Shown here piece after piece: positions 5,879 through 7,437 of a DNA stretch of 7,437 nucleotides. Numbering within the stretch: position 1 is the first letter of the stretch; every line of letters begins with the position of its first letter. The notes beneath the pieces were generated by a model. That model was not told where the DNA came from. It did no database searches and was given only the letters and a program-made list of their open reading frames with translations. The position numbers were made by a program, and so were the translations under genes. This stretch comes from Spirochaetia bacterium (lineage in GTDB: Bacteria; Spirochaetota; Spirochaetia; Treponematales; Breznakiellaceae), in the NCBI GenBank assembly GCA_026002045.1, contig BOAV01000109.1, positions 1-7,437 of the forward strand, written 5' to 3'.

Positions 5879-7437
5879 TTATAAAGGATTGAAGTCCAGT
5901 TCCAGTTGGCCGGTATCGCGTGTGCGGGCGCCTGTTTTCCCCTTTGGAAAAAATGAATTCATATCCCAATGAAGTGCATCGGCGATGGACTTTGCCACGG
6001 GCAAAACCTGGGAATTGGCGTAATGTTCGTAATCCAGGGGAGCATGGGGCAGGGAAACCGGTTCTGCCCCGGTATTGGTCCAGACAAATTCCACAGCGCC
6101 CCGGCGGCCCTTCCAGCCCAGGGCGCGGGCGGCCTTCACCTGGGGCGGCGTAGAGGCGGTATAGGATTCCGGGGGCCGGGAAAGCCGCTTCCGGTAGATC
6201 AGTTCCCCGTCGAGCTTACCTTCCCGCAGTTCTTGCAGGCATTTCCGGACTTTTTCCCGGAATTCTTCCTCCGTTCCGTCCCGAAAAATCAGTTCCAATA
6301 GTTCAAGCTGAAGCCGCCGGGCCAGGGGGGTAGCGTCACTCCGCACCGCTTCCATGCCCTTTACCTCCACGGTCTCCCCTCCCCCTTTGGGGTCAATAAG
6401 GAAGCCCCCGTAACCCTTAGCTCGACCCCGTATGACAGCCCGGTTCCCATTGTCATCCTCAAAGGCATCCGTTCCTCCCGCGCCGCTTCGCAGGGAGGGG
6501 AGCAGCAGACGGCGGTAGAGCTTTTCAAAACGGAGTTCGATAAAGGATTCCAGATCGTATTCGGCGCGGATTTTTTCGGCCAGAAAGCGGTTAAGCTCCG
6601 CGGCCAAATCCCCGCAGAAGATGCGGAAATCATCGTAGCCTGCGGTATCCTCCAGGGCGGTTTCCACAAAGAGGGAATCCGTATCGCCGTAAAGTACCTT
6701 GAAGCCCTTGCCGGTGAACCAGTCCCGTGAAAGGAGGAGCCACTTCCGGGCAAAGGAAGTGATGGCCCCGGCCAATTCGGTCTGCCCGTAGCGGCAGGCC
6801 CTGGTCCCCAGGACCCCGTAAAAGCTGTTCATCAGGATTTTGTACACCTGGGAGGCGGTCTCATCCCCCGCATCCAGGGCTTTCCGGCGGGCGGCGAAGT
6901 AGCCGGTGATCAGTTCCGGCAAAATTCCCGGCCTTCGGGAGAAAGAGGCGCCGTTGGGAGCTTGTATTGGGGCATTTTCCGTAAGGGATAAAGCTGCCCT
7001 TGCATGGGCGAGGGGATCGATGTTGAAGGTGTGCATGATGCTGGGATAGAGGCTGCGGAAGTCAAAGACCGCCACGTTGCGGTAAAAACCCGGCAGGGGA
7101 TCGAGCACGGTTCCACCGGCGGCGCCGGAAACGGAACGGGTATTATCTTCCCCCGGCGGGGCAATGCCCCGTTTCCGCAGTTCCATGCCGTAGATCCGCT
7201 CAAAGCTGACCACGCTGGTCCAGGCCTTGTCCAGGGTGACCCCGGTAAGGCTGGCCCGCTCCACGGTAAGCCTAAAAAGACCGGTCACATCGAGAATACG
7301 CAACACAAGTTCCGCATCCCGGTAACAGTATTCGCCGAAAGTCCGGGGGGCTTCAGCATAGAGCTGGTTCAGCCGGGCGATCTTTTCCTCACCGGCGTTG
7401 TTGCCGGTGTAGGTTTTTTCAAAGGCTACCAGCTTAC
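5879..7437 (-). CDS. polB: DNA polymerase II (family B), partial: N-terminus beyond the right edge
   Basis: This is the C-terminal 518 residues of a family B DNA polymerase, resembling E. coli Pol II (about 783 residues), which acts in repair and restart synthesis. The frame stays open to the window edge, and the GTG at 7306 is an internal valine. The visible part starts in the end of the 3'-5' exonuclease domain with Exo III motif YCYRDAEL (residues 36-43 of the fragment). It continues with motif A DFRSLYPSI (Asp125), motif B KILMNSFYG (199-207) and motif C YGDTDS (249-254, catalytic Asp251 and Asp253). Further Pol II-like stretches are KGMEAVRSDATPLARR, YRKRLSRP and PLDYEHY. The C-terminal tail GQLELDF resembles a beta-clamp binding motif, as in the QLGLF end of E. 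coli Pol II. All polymerase motifs are intact. It is convergent with the IclR gene, and nothing links it functionally to the sugar genes. Confidence 0.95.
   Translation of the reverse strand, partial: KLVAFEKTYTGNNAGEEKIARLNQLYAEAPRTFGEYCYRDAELVLRILDVTGLFRLTVERASLTGVTLDKAWTSVVSFERIYGMELRKRGIAPPGEDNTRSVSGAAGGTVLDPLPGFYRNVAVFDFRSLYPSIMHTFNIDPLAHARAALSLTENAPIQAPNGASFSRRPGILPELITGYFAARRKALDAGDETASQVYKILMNSFYGVLGTRACRYGQTELAGAITSFARKWLLLSRDWFTGKGFKVLYGDTDSLFVETALEDTAGYDDFRIFCGDLAAELNRFLAEKIRAEYDLESFIELRFEKLYRRLLLPSLRSGAGGTDAFEDDNGNRAVIRGRAKGYGGFLIDPKGGGETVEVKGMEAVRSDATPLARRLQLELLELIFRDGTEEEFREKVRKCLQELREGKLDGELIYRKRLSRPPESYTASTPPQVKAARALGWKGRRGAVEFVWTNTGAEPVSLPHAPLDYEHYANSQVLPVAKSIADALHWDMNSFFPKGKTGARTRDTGQLELDFNPL

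Noticed and set aside
6361..7203. Alternative minus-strand frames of 130 and 97 residues within polB.
   Set aside because: They are shadows of the polymerase frame, which alone contains the catalytic motifs.

Overview
The window looks like chromosomal DNA from a bacterium with GC-rich coding regions and AT-rich spacers. My best guess is a spirochaete of the termite-gut Treponema type. That rests on overall impression (codon style, palindromic spacer repeats, gene mix), not on any marker gene, so treat it as a weak inference.

Layout, left to right. (1) 137-812 (+): the decayed remains of an enolase-superfamily sugar-acid dehydratase of the L-rhamnonate dehydratase type. It has lost two internal blocks and changes reading frame twice. 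(2) A strong sigma70-type promoter at 881-909 drives dhaK (962-1957) and dhaL (1968-2624), the two core subunits of a dihydroxyacetone-type kinase. (3) 2633-4033 (-): an FAD-dependent oxidoreductase of the PF12831 type, convergent with dhaL. (4) 4034-4225: a divergent spacer holding three consecutive hairpin-forming palindromes (4065-4103, 4106-4136, 4151-4182). The middle one is followed by six T and looks like an intrinsic terminator. (5) 4226-4993 (+): an NAD-type short-chain dehydrogenase closely resembling Listeria GolD and the D-threitol dehydrogenases. (6) 5055-5870 (+): an IclR-family regulator behind its own candidate promoter. (7) 5879-7437 (-): the C-terminal two-thirds or so of a family B DNA polymerase (Pol II), running off the right edge.

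How the genes may work together (inference): the GolD-like dehydrogenase would oxidise a small polyol to a ketose, and DhaK/DhaL would phosphorylate that ketose or dihydroxyacetone. The IclR protein is the obvious candidate local regulator. The role of the FAD enzyme is unknown. The broken dehydratase suggests the locus once also handled a sugar acid. polB appears to be an unrelated housekeeping or repair neighbour. No complete new system is evident. The least explained parts are the triple-palindrome spacer and the substrate of the polyol/kinase module.
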